NCBI RefSeq assembly: GCF_023499255.1
Contig: NZ_CP092183.1
Coordinates: forward strand, 7,064,501 to 7,128,500
Source of the DNA: Couchioplanes caeruleus
GTDB lineage: Bacteria; Actinomycetota; Actinomycetes; Mycobacteriales; Micromonosporaceae
Direction: 5' to 3'
Length of the DNA stretch: 64,000 nucleotides
The notes beneath the pieces were generated by a model. That model was not told where the DNA came from, made no database searches, and saw only the letters and a list, made by a program, of their open reading frames with translations. The position numbers were made by a program, and so were the translations under genes. Positions 42,967-52,088 of the stretch are shown here, one piece after another. How positions within the stretch are numbered: the first letter of the stretch is position 1; each line of letters starts with the position of its first letter.

Positions 42967-45726
42967 ATGTGGGAACTCCGTCTGCTCGGTCCGGTGGAGC
43001 TGTGGGCGGGCGGGAGCCGGCTCGACCTCGGCCCGGCCAAGCAGCGCGCAGTGCTCGCGGCGCTCGCCGCCGACGCCGGGCGCACGGTCCCGATCGAGAC
43101 GCTGATCGACCGGGTGTGGGGCGAGGATCCGCCGCGGACGGTCCGCAACGCGCTGCACACGTACGTGCTGCGGCTGCGCCGCGTGCTGGAGACGGTCACG
43201 CCGGAGCCGCCCACGCTGGAGTTCCGCAACGGCGGGTACGCGCTGCTCGCCGACGAGACCCGCGTCGACCTGAGCCGCTTCCGCGACCTGCTGTCCCGGG
43301 CACGCCGGGCCGGGCAGGCTCTCTCCGGGGCGGCCGGGCCGCTGCGGGAGGCGGTGGCGCTGCGCCGCGACCAGCCCCTGGCGGGCCTGAGCGGCGACTG
43401 GGCCGCCGGTCTGCGCGACGACCTCGACCAGCAGTGGCTCACCGCGACGCTCATGCTGGCCCGGATCGACCTGGACCGGGGTGACGCGCCGGGCGCCGTG
43501 GCCGGATCGCTGCGTCCGCTGCTGGACGCGTACCCGCTGGTGGAGCCGCTGGCCGCCCTGCTCATCCGGGCGCTGCGCGCCGACGGACGCGAGGCCGAGG
43601 CACAGGCGGTCTTCCGCCGCGCCCGGGACCGGCTGCGCGACGGTCTCGGCACCGAACCCGGGCCGGAGCTGCGGCAGGCCCTGCACAGCACCCCGTCCGC
43701 CGAGCCGGCCGGCCCCTGCCAGCTGCCGCTGGACGTCCGCGGCTTCACGGGGCGCGGCGAGCACCTCACGCGCCTCGACGAGCTGAGCGCGGGCATCGGC
43801 GGCGGAACCGTGGTCGTTGCGCTGTCCGGCACCGCCGGTGTGGGCAAGACGACCCTGGCCGTGCACTGGGCGCACCACGCCCGGCACCGCTTCCCCGACG
43901 GCCAGCTGTACGCGAACCTGCGCGGCTTCGACCCCGGCGGGCCACCGGCCGCCCCCGCCGAGGTCCTGCGCGGCTTCCTGGAGGCGCTGGATGTGCCGCC
44001 CCAGCGGATGCCCGCCGACGTCGCGGCCCAGTCGGCGCTGCTGCGCAGCCGGCTGACCGGCCGCCGGATGCTCATCGTGCTCGACAACGCCGCCGACGCC
44101 GGTCAGGTCCGCCCGCTGCTGCCCGGCTCGGCGGGGTGCATGGTGCTGGTGACCAGCCGCGGCCGGCTGAGCGGCCTGGTCGCGGCCGAGGGTGCCCATC
44201 CCGTACGCCTGGAGACGCTCACCGACGACGAGGCACGCGACCTGCTGGCGCACCGCGTCGGCCCGGGTCGCGTGGCGGCCGAGCCGGCGGCGGTGGAGGC
44301 GATCCTCAGGGCGTGCGCGCGGCTCCCCCTCGCGCTGGCCATCACGGCGGCGCGGGCGGCCACCCACGACGGCATCTCGCTGAGCGACGTCGCCGGCGAA
44401 CTGGCCGACGCGCGGCACCGGCTCGACGCGCTGGCCGACGACGACCCGGCCGTGGACGTGCGGGCCGTCTTCTCCTGGTCCTACCGGACGCTCGACGCCC
44501 CCGCGGCCCGGCTGTTCCGGCTGCTGGGCGGGCATCCCGGCCCCGACGCGGGACTGCCGGCGATCGCGAGCCTGCTGGGCGTGCCGGTCGCCGAGGCGCG
44601 CCCGGTGGTGGCCCGGCTCGTGCAGGCCAACCTGCTCGGCGAGCAGCCGGCCGGGCGGTACCGCCTGCACGACCTGCTGCGGGCGTACGCGAGGGAACTG
44701 TCCGACCGGCACGACCCGGAGGCGGACCGCCGCGCCGCGACCCGCCGCGTGCTGGATTTCTACCTGCACACCGCGCTCGCCGGAGACGCGGTTCTCTACC
44801 CGCACCGCAGCCGCGTCCACTACGACGCCGGCCCGCCGGCTCCCGGGGTGGCCGCCCTGGACCTTCCGGACGTCGCCGCGGCGCTGGCGTGGTTCGCCAC
44901 CGAGGAACGGACGGTGCGCGCCGCCGTCGACCACGCCGACACGCTCGGCTTCGACCTGCACGCCTGGCTGCTGCCGTGGGCGCTGGCGACGTACTTCGAA
45001 CGGCAGTGGAACGGCCGGGACTGGATCGCCTGCATGACCGTGTCGCTCGCGGTGACGATGCGCACCGGCGACCGGCGGCGACGGGCCCGGACCCACTACA
45101 ACCTGGGGTACGCGTACCGCGAGCTGGGGGACGGCCGACGGGCCCGGGAGCACATCCTCGAGGCCCTCCGCCTGCTCCCCGAGAACGAAGATCCCGTGGA
45201 GCGCGCGCTGATCCACCTCAACCTGGGCACCACCGCGCGCCGCCTCGGGGAATACGAGGAGGCGCTGCGCGAGGGCAAACAGGCGTACGAGCTGTACGCC
45301 CGGGTGGACGAGGTCTCCGGCATGGCGAGCGCGCTGAACAACCTCGGCTGGGTCCACGTGACGATCGGGAACTACGCGGAGGCGCTGGGCTACTGCGAAC
45401 GGGCGGTCGCCATGCAGGAGGAAGCCGAGAACTGGACCGGCGCGGCCCACTCGTGGGACAGCCTCGGCTACGTGCACCACCACCTGGGCCATCACGCCGA
45501 CGCCGTACGGTGCTACCTGCGCTCGTACGAGCTGTTCCACGCCCAGGGTGACCGTCGTCTCGAGGCGACGATCCTCGACCACCTCGGCGACACCCACCGG
45601 GCCGCCGGGGACGAGCCGGCCGCCCGCGACGCGTGGACCCGGGCGCTGGACATCTTCACCGACATCGACCACGAGGACAGCGGGCCGCTGCGCGCCAAGC
45701 TCAGGCCGCGTCCAGGACGTGACTGA
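42967..45726 (+). CDS. AfsR/SARP-family regulator with NB-ARC and TPRs
   Basis: A 919-residue AfsR-type activator: OmpR-like winged helix (1-95, DLGPAKQRAVLAALAADAG), BTAD (about 96-245), NB-ARC ATPase (about 255-530, P-loop GTAGVGKTT and LIVLDNAADA), winged-helix spacer, and TPR repeats in the last 250 residues (ALNNLGWVHVTIGNYAEALGYCERAV). Full domain set and normal length. Such proteins respond to a signal on the TPRs and activate secondary-metabolite or stress genes; no biosynthetic cluster is adjacent. Its last 26 bp overlap a convergent nucleotidyltransferase gene. Confidence 0.95.
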   Translation: MWELRLLGPVELWAGGSRLDLGPAKQRAVLAALAADAGRTVPIETLIDRVWGEDPPRTVRNALHTYVLRLRRVLETVTPEPPTLEFRNGGYALLADETRVDLSRFRDLLSRARRAGQALSGAAGPLREAVALRRDQPLAGLSGDWAAGLRDDLDQQWLTATLMLARIDLDRGDAPGAVAGSLRPLLDAYPLVEPLAALLIRALRADGREAEAQAVFRRARDRLRDGLGTEPGPELRQALHSTPSAEPAGPCQLPLDVRGFTGRGEHLTRLDELSAGIGGGTVVVALSGTAGVGKTTLAVHWAHHARHRFPDGQLYANLRGFDPGGPPAAPAEVLRGFLEALDVPPQRMPADVAAQSALLRSRLTGRRMLIVLDNAADAGQVRPLLPGSAGCMVLVTSRGRLSGLVAAEGAHPVRLETLTDDEARDLLAHRVGPGRVAAEPAAVEAILRACARLPLALAITAARAATHDGISLSDVAGELADARHRLDALADDDPAVDVRAVFSWSYRTLDAPAARLFRLLGGHPGPDAGLPAIASLLGVPVAEARPVVARLVQANLLGEQPAGRYRLHDLLRAYARELSDRHDPEADRRAATRRVLDFYLHTALAGDAVLYPHRSRVHYDAGPPAPGVAALDLPDVAAALAWFATEERTVRAAVDHADTLGFDLHAWLLPWALATYFERQWNGRDWIACMTVSLAVTMRTGDRRRRARTHYNLGYAYRELGDGRRAREHILEALRLLPENEDPVERALIHLNLGTTARRLGEYEEALREGKQAYELYARVDEVSGMASALNNLGWVHVTIGNYAEALGYCERAVAMQEEAENWTGAAHSWDSLGYVHHHLGHHADAVRCYLRSYELFHAQGDRRLEATILDHLGDTHRAAGDEPAARDAWTRALDIFTDIDHEDSGPLRAKLRPRPGRD

Positions 45727-46471
45727 GGAAGCGGATCACGTCGACCTGCCGGCGTACGGCGTTGCCGTACTGCGGCTCCCCCGCGCCGGTGCGGATGCGC
45801 AGCGCCTCGCGCACGATGCGGTGCCACCGCCGGTCGTACGTCTCCAGCGCGAACGCCGCCGCCTCGGTCTTCGACGTCACCCGGCCCGCCGCGAGCGTGT
45901 GCCGCAGCCTGGCCACGCCGAGCACGCCCCAGGCGGTGGCCCAGTCGCTCGTGCCGGTCAGGCCCAGCACCGTACGGTTGCGCCACGTCGTCCAGTAGCC
46001 GGCGAGGTTCTCCCGGGTCGCCGCGGTCAGCGCCGGCCAGTCGGTGTGGATGCACAGCTCGGCGGCCGCGGGCCCGCGTACGGCCACGCCGCCCTGGGCG
46101 AGCACGTGCCAGGTGACCAGGGTGCGCTCGAAGCGGGACATCGCCTCGACCTGCCACTCGTGCACCGCCGCGCCGCTGGGCACCAGGTCGGGGTCCTGTC
46201 GCAGGTCGTCCTCGCGCACGTACAGCCCGTCGAAGTCCGTGCCGCCGTGCGTACGCCGCAGCGCCGCGTGCACCGCCTGCAGCGCGCGGGGGTCGGGCGG
46301 ACGCGAGGTGACCGTGACGAAGTCGATGTCGCTGACCCCGGGCCGGTAGTCGCCGAGCGCGAGGGATCCCTGCAGGTAGAGGCCCTGGACGAGGCCGGGC
46401 TCGTACCGGTCGGCGAGCGCCAGGTACGCCCGGCAGACGTCGACGACGCCGGCGTCCAGGGTGGAGGTCAC
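45701..46471 (-). CDS. Nucleotidyltransferase-domain protein (AadA/DUF4111-like)
   Basis: A 256-residue protein with an N-terminal nucleotidyltransferase core, LYLQGSLALGDYRPGVSDIDFVTVT (GS and DxD metal motif), and a helical C-terminal half with TSKTEAAAFALETY, as in aminoglycoside adenylyltransferase-like and DUF4111 proteins. Start GTG 46471 is inferred from the core; the ribosome-binding site is weak. It may adenylylate a small molecule, but resistance cannot be claimed. Confidence 0.8.
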   Translation of the reverse strand: MTSTLDAGVVDVCRAYLALADRYEPGLVQGLYLQGSLALGDYRPGVSDIDFVTVTSRPPDPRALQAVHAALRRTHGGTDFDGLYVREDDLRQDPDLVPSGAAVHEWQVEAMSRFERTLVTWHVLAQGGVAVRGPAAAELCIHTDWPALTAATRENLAGYWTTWRNRTVLGLTGTSDWATAWGVLGVARLRHTLAAGRVTSKTEAAAFALETYDRRWHRIVREALRIRTGAGEPQYGNAVRRQVDVIRFLSHVLDAA

Positions 46472-46544
46472 CGCTGCGACGGTAGCGCTCCCCAGCGAGC
46501 CGAAACGGCCGCTGCGGCGGGGGTGACGGCCTACGGTGAACGGT

Positions 46545-46943
46545 ATGTCGCGATTTCTGCCGTTCTGCGTGCCGGCGCTCGCGGCCCTGCTCGCCGGCTG
46601 TTCCACCCCGGCGGCCCCGCCCGTGCTTGCTCCCCCGGCGCGCCCGCCGAGCGCCTCGGCCGCCGTGGACGACCCGCCGGGAAGCGTCGCCTGCAGCACG
46701 ATCAGCGCGGCGGTGCGCGCGGGAACGCTGATGCAGCCGGGGGTGATCGCGGACGTGGGCCGGTCCACCGCGACGGCCGACGCCCCGGTGGCCGACGCCG
46801 CCGTACGCCTCCAGCAGGCCTACGACCGGGCCGTCGCGGCGCGGGGCCGCGACGACGAACCGGACCGGGTGGCCGAGGTCAGCGCCGCGGCCGCCGAGAT
46901 GGTCTCCGTCTGCGCCGACTCCGGCCTGGAGACGGCGGGCTGA
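46545..46943 (+). CDS. Small lipoprotein
   Basis: A 132-residue protein with a lipoprotein signal (MSRFLPFCVPALAALLAGCS, lipidated Cys near 19), a Pro/Ala spacer and a short helical region with two Cys (VACSTI, SVCADSG). No family recognised. Its stop is 5 bp from the convergent L,D-transpeptidase stop. Confidence 0.75.
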   Translation: MSRFLPFCVPALAALLAGCSTPAAPPVLAPPARPPSASAAVDDPPGSVACSTISAAVRAGTLMQPGVIADVGRSTATADAPVADAAVRLQQAYDRAVAARGRDDEPDRVAEVSAAAAEMVSVCADSGLETAG

Positions 46944-46948
46944 GCGTC

Positions 46949-48196
46949 CTAGAGGGCGCTGCCCTTCTTGTACTCGTCCCAGCTCATGTTCCAGTCGGTC
47001 CAGCCGTTGCCGTTCTTGAGCTTCTCCTCGGTGCCCTTCACGGTGATGGGGTCACCCATGAGGGTCCGCTCGAACAGCCACTTGCCCATCGCCATCGAGA
47101 CGTTGACGCAGCCGTGCGACACGTTGCGCCGGCCCTGCACGCCCTCGGACCACGGGGCCGCGTGGATGTACTGGCCGCTCCACGTGATCCGCTGCGCGTA
47201 GTCGATGTCGGTGCGGTAGCCCTGACCCTTGGGCAGCTCGTCCATCGTGTCGAAGACGGTGTGCCGCTTCTTCTCGATGACCACCATCGTGCCGCTGGAC
47301 GACGGGGTGCTCGACTTGCCGAGGCTGACCGGGATCGTCTTGACGACCTTGCCGTTCTGCGTGACGGTCATCTTCTTGGTGCCGTTCTCCACCGTCATGA
47401 CGAAGGAGCGCCCGACCTTGAGGTCCACGGTCACGTCGGAGCGGCCGTACCATCCGTCGCCCATCGGCACCCCGGCGAGCTGGACCTTGTAGAAGATCTT
47501 CGTGTACGCCTTCCAGTACGTCTTGGGGCGGTAGTGCACCTCGGTCGGGCTGATCCAGTGCCAGACGCCTTCCTGCGCCGGCGTGGCGGTGACCGTCATG
47601 CGGCGCTCCACGTCGTCGCGGTAGCTCGCCGGGATGGACCGGCCGAACCGGACGATCATCGGCATCCCGACGCCCACGGTCTGACCGTCCGCGAGGAAGC
47701 TCGACACGCGCACCAGCTTCGACGGCTTGTTCATCACCGTGAAGGAGCTGGTGGTGGAGCCGCCCTTGTCACCCGACGGGGTGCCGTTGACGGTGACCGT
47801 GTACTTCTTGCCCCACTTCAGGGCCTTCGCCGGCCGGAAGACCTTGTCGTCCTTGTCGAGGGTGCCCTTGACCTCGTTGCCGTCGGCGTCCTTGACCTCG
47901 ACGGTGGTGTTCCCCGGGTCCTCGGACTCGTACTTGATCTCACTGATGGCCTGCACGCCGGTCGCGTCGGCGGCCGGCGAGGTGACGGCCACCGTGCTCA
48001 GCGTGGGCGCGGGCGAGGGGCTGCCGGAGGCGGACGACGACGCGCCGTCCTGGGAGCCGCCCTGCCAGGAGGGGGAACCGGACTTGTCGTCACCGCTGCA
48101 GCCGGCGCTCAGCAGCACGGAGGCGGCGACCAGCGCCACCGCTGAGGTGCGCCACCGCCGTCGCCCGGCCGGACCGGTCACTCCAGGAAGTCTCAT
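46949..48196 (-). CDS. L,D-transpeptidase, lipoprotein (Ig-YkuD)
   Basis: A 415-residue lipid-anchored L,D-transpeptidase making 3-3 peptidoglycan crosslinks. Signal peptide with lipobox SAGC, Ser-rich spacer, two Ig-like domains (about 75-270), then the YkuD catalytic domain with IHAAPW and the active-site motif SHGCVNVS, ending in a short C-terminal extension. GAGAGGGATC precedes ATG 48196. Layout matches mycobacterial LdtMt2-type enzymes. Paralogue of the gene at 48572; the two are separated by a repeat-rich 375-bp gap. Confidence 0.95.
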   Translation of the reverse strand: MRLPGVTGPAGRRRWRTSAVALVAASVLLSAGCSGDDKSGSPSWQGGSQDGASSSASGSPSPAPTLSTVAVTSPAADATGVQAISEIKYESEDPGNTTVEVKDADGNEVKGTLDKDDKVFRPAKALKWGKKYTVTVNGTPSGDKGGSTTSSFTVMNKPSKLVRVSSFLADGQTVGVGMPMIVRFGRSIPASYRDDVERRMTVTATPAQEGVWHWISPTEVHYRPKTYWKAYTKIFYKVQLAGVPMGDGWYGRSDVTVDLKVGRSFVMTVENGTKKMTVTQNGKVVKTIPVSLGKSSTPSSSGTMVVIEKKRHTVFDTMDELPKGQGYRTDIDYAQRITWSGQYIHAAPWSEGVQGRRNVSHGCVNVSMAMGKWLFERTLMGDPITVKGTEEKLKNGNGWTDWNMSWDEYKKGSAL

Positions 48197-48375
48197 GATC
48201 CCTCTCACCGCTGTCGTCCCGGCGCCCATCATCCGTCATGGATGCCAGGACGCCCAATCCCCGATTCGTGCCGCCCCTCACGGACGGACCCGGACTTGAC
48301 GGGACAATCCGGGCTACCGGGCGCTTACCACCAACGCCAAGCCCCGGCCACGGCCGACGCGAGGCCGGGCGGCGC

Positions 48376-48536
48376 CTGCCGCCGATCCTGGCCCGCCGCC
48401 GGCCCTCGCCGGCACCTGCCGCTGACCCCGGCCGGCACCTGATGCTGACCCCGGCCGACACCTGCTACCGGCCCCGGCCGGCGCCTGCCGCGTGCTCTGG
48501 CCGACGCCTGCCGCTGGCCCTCGCCGGCGCGGGGGC
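48376..48536. repeat. Degenerate repeats between two L,D-transpeptidase genes
   Basis: Imperfect copies of a roughly 23-bp unit (around GCCGGCACCTGCCGCTGACC) fill much of the 48197-48571 gap. Apart from this and the promoter region of the downstream transpeptidase, nothing is recognised in the gap. Confidence 0.65.
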
Positions 48537-48571
48537 CGGCCTGGACGGGCCGCCGGGCCGCGCCGGGTGGC

Positions 48572-49837
48572 TCAGGCCTGGCCCTCCTGCGCCGCCAGGT
48601 CGGCCGGCACCGGCAGGGCGCTGCCCTTCACGAACTCCTTCCAGCTCACGTCCCACGGCGTCCAGCCGTTGCCGTACACCAGCTTGTCCTCCGTACCCCG
48701 GACGGTGATCGGATCACCGATGAGGGTCTTGTCGAACAGCCAGCGCGCGTTGGACGGTGACACGTTGACACACCCGTGCGACACGTTCCGGCGGCCCTGC
48801 GAGCCCACCGACCACGGCGCCGAGTGGATGTACTGGCCGGACCAGGTCAGACGCTGGGCGTACTCGATCTCGGTCCGGTAGCCGTCGCGCGGGCCCAGCT
48901 CGGCCCGGGTGTCGAAGACGGTGGCGGCCATCTTCTCCATGACCACCATCGTGCCGCTCGACGAGGGCGTGCTGTGCTTGCCCAGGCTGACCGGCATGGT
49001 GCGGGTCACCTTGCCGTTCTGGAGCACCGTCATCTTCTTGGTCTTGTTGTCGACCTTCATGACGAACGCACGGCCGATCTTCGCGGACGCGGACCGGTCC
49101 CGGTCGCCATAACGGCCGCCGCCGGTCGGCAGGCCACCCACGGCGATGCGTACGGTCAGCTTCGTGCCGGACTGCCAGAACTTCGGCGGGCGGTAGTAGG
49201 CCTGGGTGCCGCTCGAGGTCCACGACCAGGTGCCGGGCTGCGCGGGCTCGCTCTTGACGAACATCCGCTTCTGTACGGCGGCCCGGTCCTTCTTCTTGAT
49301 GCCGGGGTTGAACTCGACCACGACGGGCATCGCGACGCCGTACGTGTGGTCGTCGAAGAGGTAGAGGCCCGTACCCGTCTTCCGCGCGGGCGCCCCCATC
49401 GTGGTGAAGGACGTCTTCACGGTCTTCGCGCCGCCCCCGTCGCCGGTGGCGGTGACCGTGGCCTCGTACCGCTTGCTGTTCTTGAGAGGCTTGGCCGGCA
49501 CCCAGGCCGAGCCGTCCTCCCGCAGCCCGCCGGCGACGGCTTTGCCCTTGTCGTCCTCGAGTGAGACGGCCGTCACCTTGCCGCCGGCCACCTTGATCCC
49601 GATCTCGGCGCTGACCGGTACGCCCTTCTTACCGGTGCCAGGAGTCACGCTGAGCGAGACGTCCCCGCCGCCGCCGGGCCCGGAACCACCGCCCTCCGAG
49701 GCCGCCGGAGCGGACGCAGACGCCGACGAACCGGCCCCCGCGGCAGGCGCCGGCTTGCCGCCACCGTCCCCGCAAGCCGCGAGCGCCAACGGCGCTGCCA
49801 CCACCAACGCAACGACCGCCAGTAGCGAGCGACGCAT
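48572..49837 (-). CDS. L,D-transpeptidase, lipoprotein (Ig-YkuD)
   Basis: A 421-residue paralogue of the neighbouring L,D-transpeptidase: lipobox LAAC, Gly/Ser/Ala spacer, two Ig-like domains, YkuD domain with IHSAPW and SHGCVNVS, and a C-terminal DVSWKEFVKGSAL tail. ATG 49837 is preferred for its ribosome-binding site; ATG 49846 is possible. Tandem Ldt genes suggest heavy use of 3-3 crosslinks in this organism's wall. Confidence 0.95.
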   Translation of the reverse strand: MRRSLLAVVALVVAAPLALAACGDGGGKPAPAAGAGSSASASAPAASEGGGSGPGGGGDVSLSVTPGTGKKGVPVSAEIGIKVAGGKVTAVSLEDDKGKAVAGGLREDGSAWVPAKPLKNSKRYEATVTATGDGGGAKTVKTSFTTMGAPARKTGTGLYLFDDHTYGVAMPVVVEFNPGIKKKDRAAVQKRMFVKSEPAQPGTWSWTSSGTQAYYRPPKFWQSGTKLTVRIAVGGLPTGGGRYGDRDRSASAKIGRAFVMKVDNKTKKMTVLQNGKVTRTMPVSLGKHSTPSSSGTMVVMEKMAATVFDTRAELGPRDGYRTEIEYAQRLTWSGQYIHSAPWSVGSQGRRNVSHGCVNVSPSNARWLFDKTLIGDPITVRGTEDKLVYGNGWTPWDVSWKEFVKGSALPVPADLAAQEGQA

Positions 49838-50023
49838 CCTGCCCATCCTCTGCCCCGATCTGGAGTTCCGCGGGCACATCCTGCCCTACGGAGGCAAGCG
49901 CCGGGGTCCCCCGCGAGGGCACGCGATCATGTCGTGACCCACCGCCCGGCCCGACGATCAAGGCCCGGCCCCCGATTTCGGGGACCCGCAGAACCCGTGT
50001 TAATGTTTCTCCGTTGCCAGCGA

Positions 50024-50096
50024 GCGCCGCTAGCTCAATTGGCAGAGCAGCGGACTCTTAATCCGCGGGTTGTAGGTTCAAGTCCTACGCGGCGCA
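50024..50096 (+). tRNA. tRNA-Lys (CTT)
   Basis: 73 nt folding as a cloverleaf: acceptor stem GCGCCGC/GCGGCGC, D arm GCTC...GAGC, anticodon stem GCGGA/TCCGC with loop CTCTTAA (anticodon CTT), T arm GTAGG TTCAAGT CCTAC, discriminator A. The genome sequence continues CA, so CCA is partly encoded at most. Confidence 0.96.
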
Positions 50097-50105
50097 CAGA
50101 TGATC

Positions 50106-50146
50106 AAGGCCGTAGCCTGGGGTTCTACCCAAGCTATGGCCTTTCT
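50106..50146 (+). terminator. tRNA-Lys terminator
   Basis: AAGGCC-x-TAGC-x-TGGG pairs with CCCA-x-GCTA-x-GGCCTT around a 6-nt loop, followed by TTTCT. A classical intrinsic terminator just after the tRNA. Confidence 0.8.
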
Positions 50147-50368
50147 GGCTATCTATCGTGGACAGTTGTGTGATCCGTATGTGATCTGCAGAGGCCGGTT
50201 CAGCGCGGCACGGCACAACACTGGCCGTCCAACGAAAAGGTGGCGTGCGTCACGTGGCCGCGATTCGTTAAGGCGGGCTGTCGGGCAGGCGCCGCCCGGA
50301 GGCCATACAGCCCGCTCCAGCAAGGCGACGCGGCTTTGCCATCCTGTCGATAGGTTGGTCGGCCCTGA
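50147..50368. other. Unassigned spacer after tRNA-Lys
   Basis: About 220 bp with lower coding character. An open frame through it has no start with a ribosome-binding site and no recognisable protein. Such sequence after a tRNA is often the remains of an integrated element, but no integrase or repeated tRNA 3' end was found. Confidence 0.35.
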
Positions 50369-51549
50369 TCAACGGCGGAGGCGGGACGCGTCGAAGAAGG
50401 GGTCGGTCCACGGCCGGCACAGCGCCAGGTAGCTGTTTGCGGCCTCCTTGCCCTTCAGCTCACGCAGGTATCCGGCGATCAGCGCGTCCAGAGGCCTACC
50501 CTCGGTGTCAAGCCCGCTCCTGGCGACGGCGGCGGCGTTCTTGCGGATCCGGACCGCGGCGAGCAGGCCCTGCGGGTTGGCGCCAGCACCGGCGTGCAGC
50601 TCGTGCAGGCCGCGGAAGTAGACAGCGTCGGGGCTGGCCGGCGGGCTCTGATTGTCCAGGTCGGTGCAGTACTTCAGGACCCGAGGCCAGTCGCCGAGCT
50701 GGGCCAGCCGGGAGCAGGCCTGGGCAAGTCCCGCCCGGCGGTACGTCGACGCGTGGTTCCGATCGCCCGGGCCGGGATGATCCGCCCGCAGGAGCCGGTC
50801 GCAGAGGTCGGCGACCTCGTCGCCCGGCATGTCCCACAGCCCGTCGCGTAGCAGGTAGAACAGCCAGCGCGGGTTGTCCGGCTCGTCCCGGCGAGCCTGC
50901 TCGAGCAGGGCGAGGTTGCGCGTCCGCTTGCCCTTGACGCGGGCGACCTCGGGCCCGTAGCCGTCGTGCCGGAACTCCAGGGACACGCCGAGCAGGCCCG
51001 GCACGACGTCCCGGTCCGGCACCCGCGGGTACTCGTGCACCCGGCCGTGGAAGCGCAGGGCCCAGGTCGGCATGATGCGCGGGATGTCCTCGTACCGTTC
51101 GGTGGAGCCGTCCTCGTGGATCAACGGTGCCAGCGTCGTGGGCGAGCGTCCGGCGAGCGGCTCGAACTCGCTCAGGCAGGCGCGCAAGGTGGCCGCCGTC
51201 TCGTCGGTCAGCCATTCGTCGGCGTCGACGAAGACGATCCAGCCGGGACGTGCGCGCCGGACCGCCAGGCGCGAGCATCGGCGAACGAGTCGTCCCAGCG
51301 GTACCGGACCACCTCGATCCGGCTGTCCCGGTAGGCCTCGACGATGTCGAGGGTCCGATCCGTGGATCCGGTGTCCACCACCATCACTGCGTCGACCGGG
51401 CAGGCCAGAACGCTGTCCAGGCAGCGACTGACGCAGCGTTGCTCGTTACGCGTCAGCACTGCGATCGTCACCGGCCACGGCGACGCGACCGGAGGATCGT
51501 CGCCGGACGGCGGCAGGCCGGGCTGGTATGTCTCACGCAGGTAGGTCAT
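50369..51549 (-). pseudogene. Family 2 glycosyltransferase with single-base frameshift
   Basis: A glycosyltransferase with a GT-A N-terminal domain (VTIAVLTRNEQRCVSRCLDSVL, VDTGSTDRTLDIVEAYRD) and a helical repeat C-terminal part. Reading from ATG 51549 (GAGGAAGG upstream) runs out of frame near 51266-51275; one added base joins it to the downstream frame, which supplies the metal motif VDADEW and continues to 50369, giving 393 residues. Either decayed or an assembly indel. It lies in a short accessory region after tRNA-Lys. Confidence 0.75.
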
Positions 51550-51640
51550 CGACACCCTTCCTCGGCGGACGACAGGCCCCGGGACGGCGGGCAGCTGGTG
51601 CCGAGGACCGGACGAGCGAGCTCGGCACCAGCGCACGACC

Positions 51641-52027
51641 CTAGTAGGTCTTGCAGGCGGTCATGGCACCACGGTCGTAGCGCGAGGTCAGACCACACAT
51701 GAACGCGTAGGCGTTGAAGTGGTAGCAGGTGGTGCGTGCGGAGTAGTACACCGTCGCGCCCGTGTAGGTGTATCCGTAGGTGCCCAGCGAGCAGTACTTC
51801 GTGTGCGAGTAGGAGACCGCGCTCGGCGAGAGCGCCGTGTCGCACGAGGCGGCGGCCGGCGCGGGATTGACGAAGAGCAGCGGTGCCGCCATCGCGAACA
51901 CGGCACCGAGCATCCTGGCCGCCTTCACCTTCCGGGTCGGCGTCCGCCGGACCGGTGCGGCCGTCGGCTGTACCGTCTCGAACTCGGATTCCAGGTCGGT
52001 CAAGACATCGAACTTCGCGGTATCCAT
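51641..52027 (-). CDS. Small secreted cysteine-rich protein
   Basis: A 128-residue protein: an unusually long charged N-terminus (about 38 residues, MDTAKFDVLTDLESEFETV onward), then a membrane/signal segment AARMLGAVFAMAAPLLFVNP ending AAA, and a mature 67-residue Tyr/Thr-rich part with five Cys. GGAG lies 7 nt before ATG 52027. No family recognised. A perfect 18-bp palindrome sits 44 bp upstream. Confidence 0.6.
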   Translation of the reverse strand: MDTAKFDVLTDLESEFETVQPTAAPVRRTPTRKVKAARMLGAVFAMAAPLLFVNPAPAAASCDTALSPSAVSYSHTKYCSLGTYGYTYTGATVYYSARTTCYHFNAYAFMCGLTSRYDRGAMTACKTY

Positions 52028-52070
52028 GAGAACTCCAGTCCTATGTAGATAAGCGTCGAATGCTAGCATG

Positions 52071-52088
52071 CCTGACATCGATGTCAGG
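52071..52088. promoter_or_regulatory. 18-bp perfect palindrome upstream of secreted-protein gene
   Basis: CCTGACATCGATGTCAGG reads identically on both strands, with a second palindrome ATGCTAGCAT just downstream toward the gene (about 52060). Placed 44 bp before ATG 52027 it is a strong operator candidate for an unknown dimeric repressor. Confidence 0.6.

Noticed and set aside
42967..45726. AfsR-type regulator as pathway regulator of a biosynthetic gene cluster
   Set aside because: No polyketide, peptide or terpene synthase genes are present nearby.
45548..48145. An 865-codon plus-strand frame running across three annotated genes
   Set aside because: It crosses the nucleotidyltransferase, a lipoprotein and an L,D-transpeptidase in the wrong frame and shows no motif.
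50024..50146. tRNA-Lys as an attachment site with integrase
   Set aside because: No integrase, excisionase or second copy of the tRNA 3' end could be found in the window.
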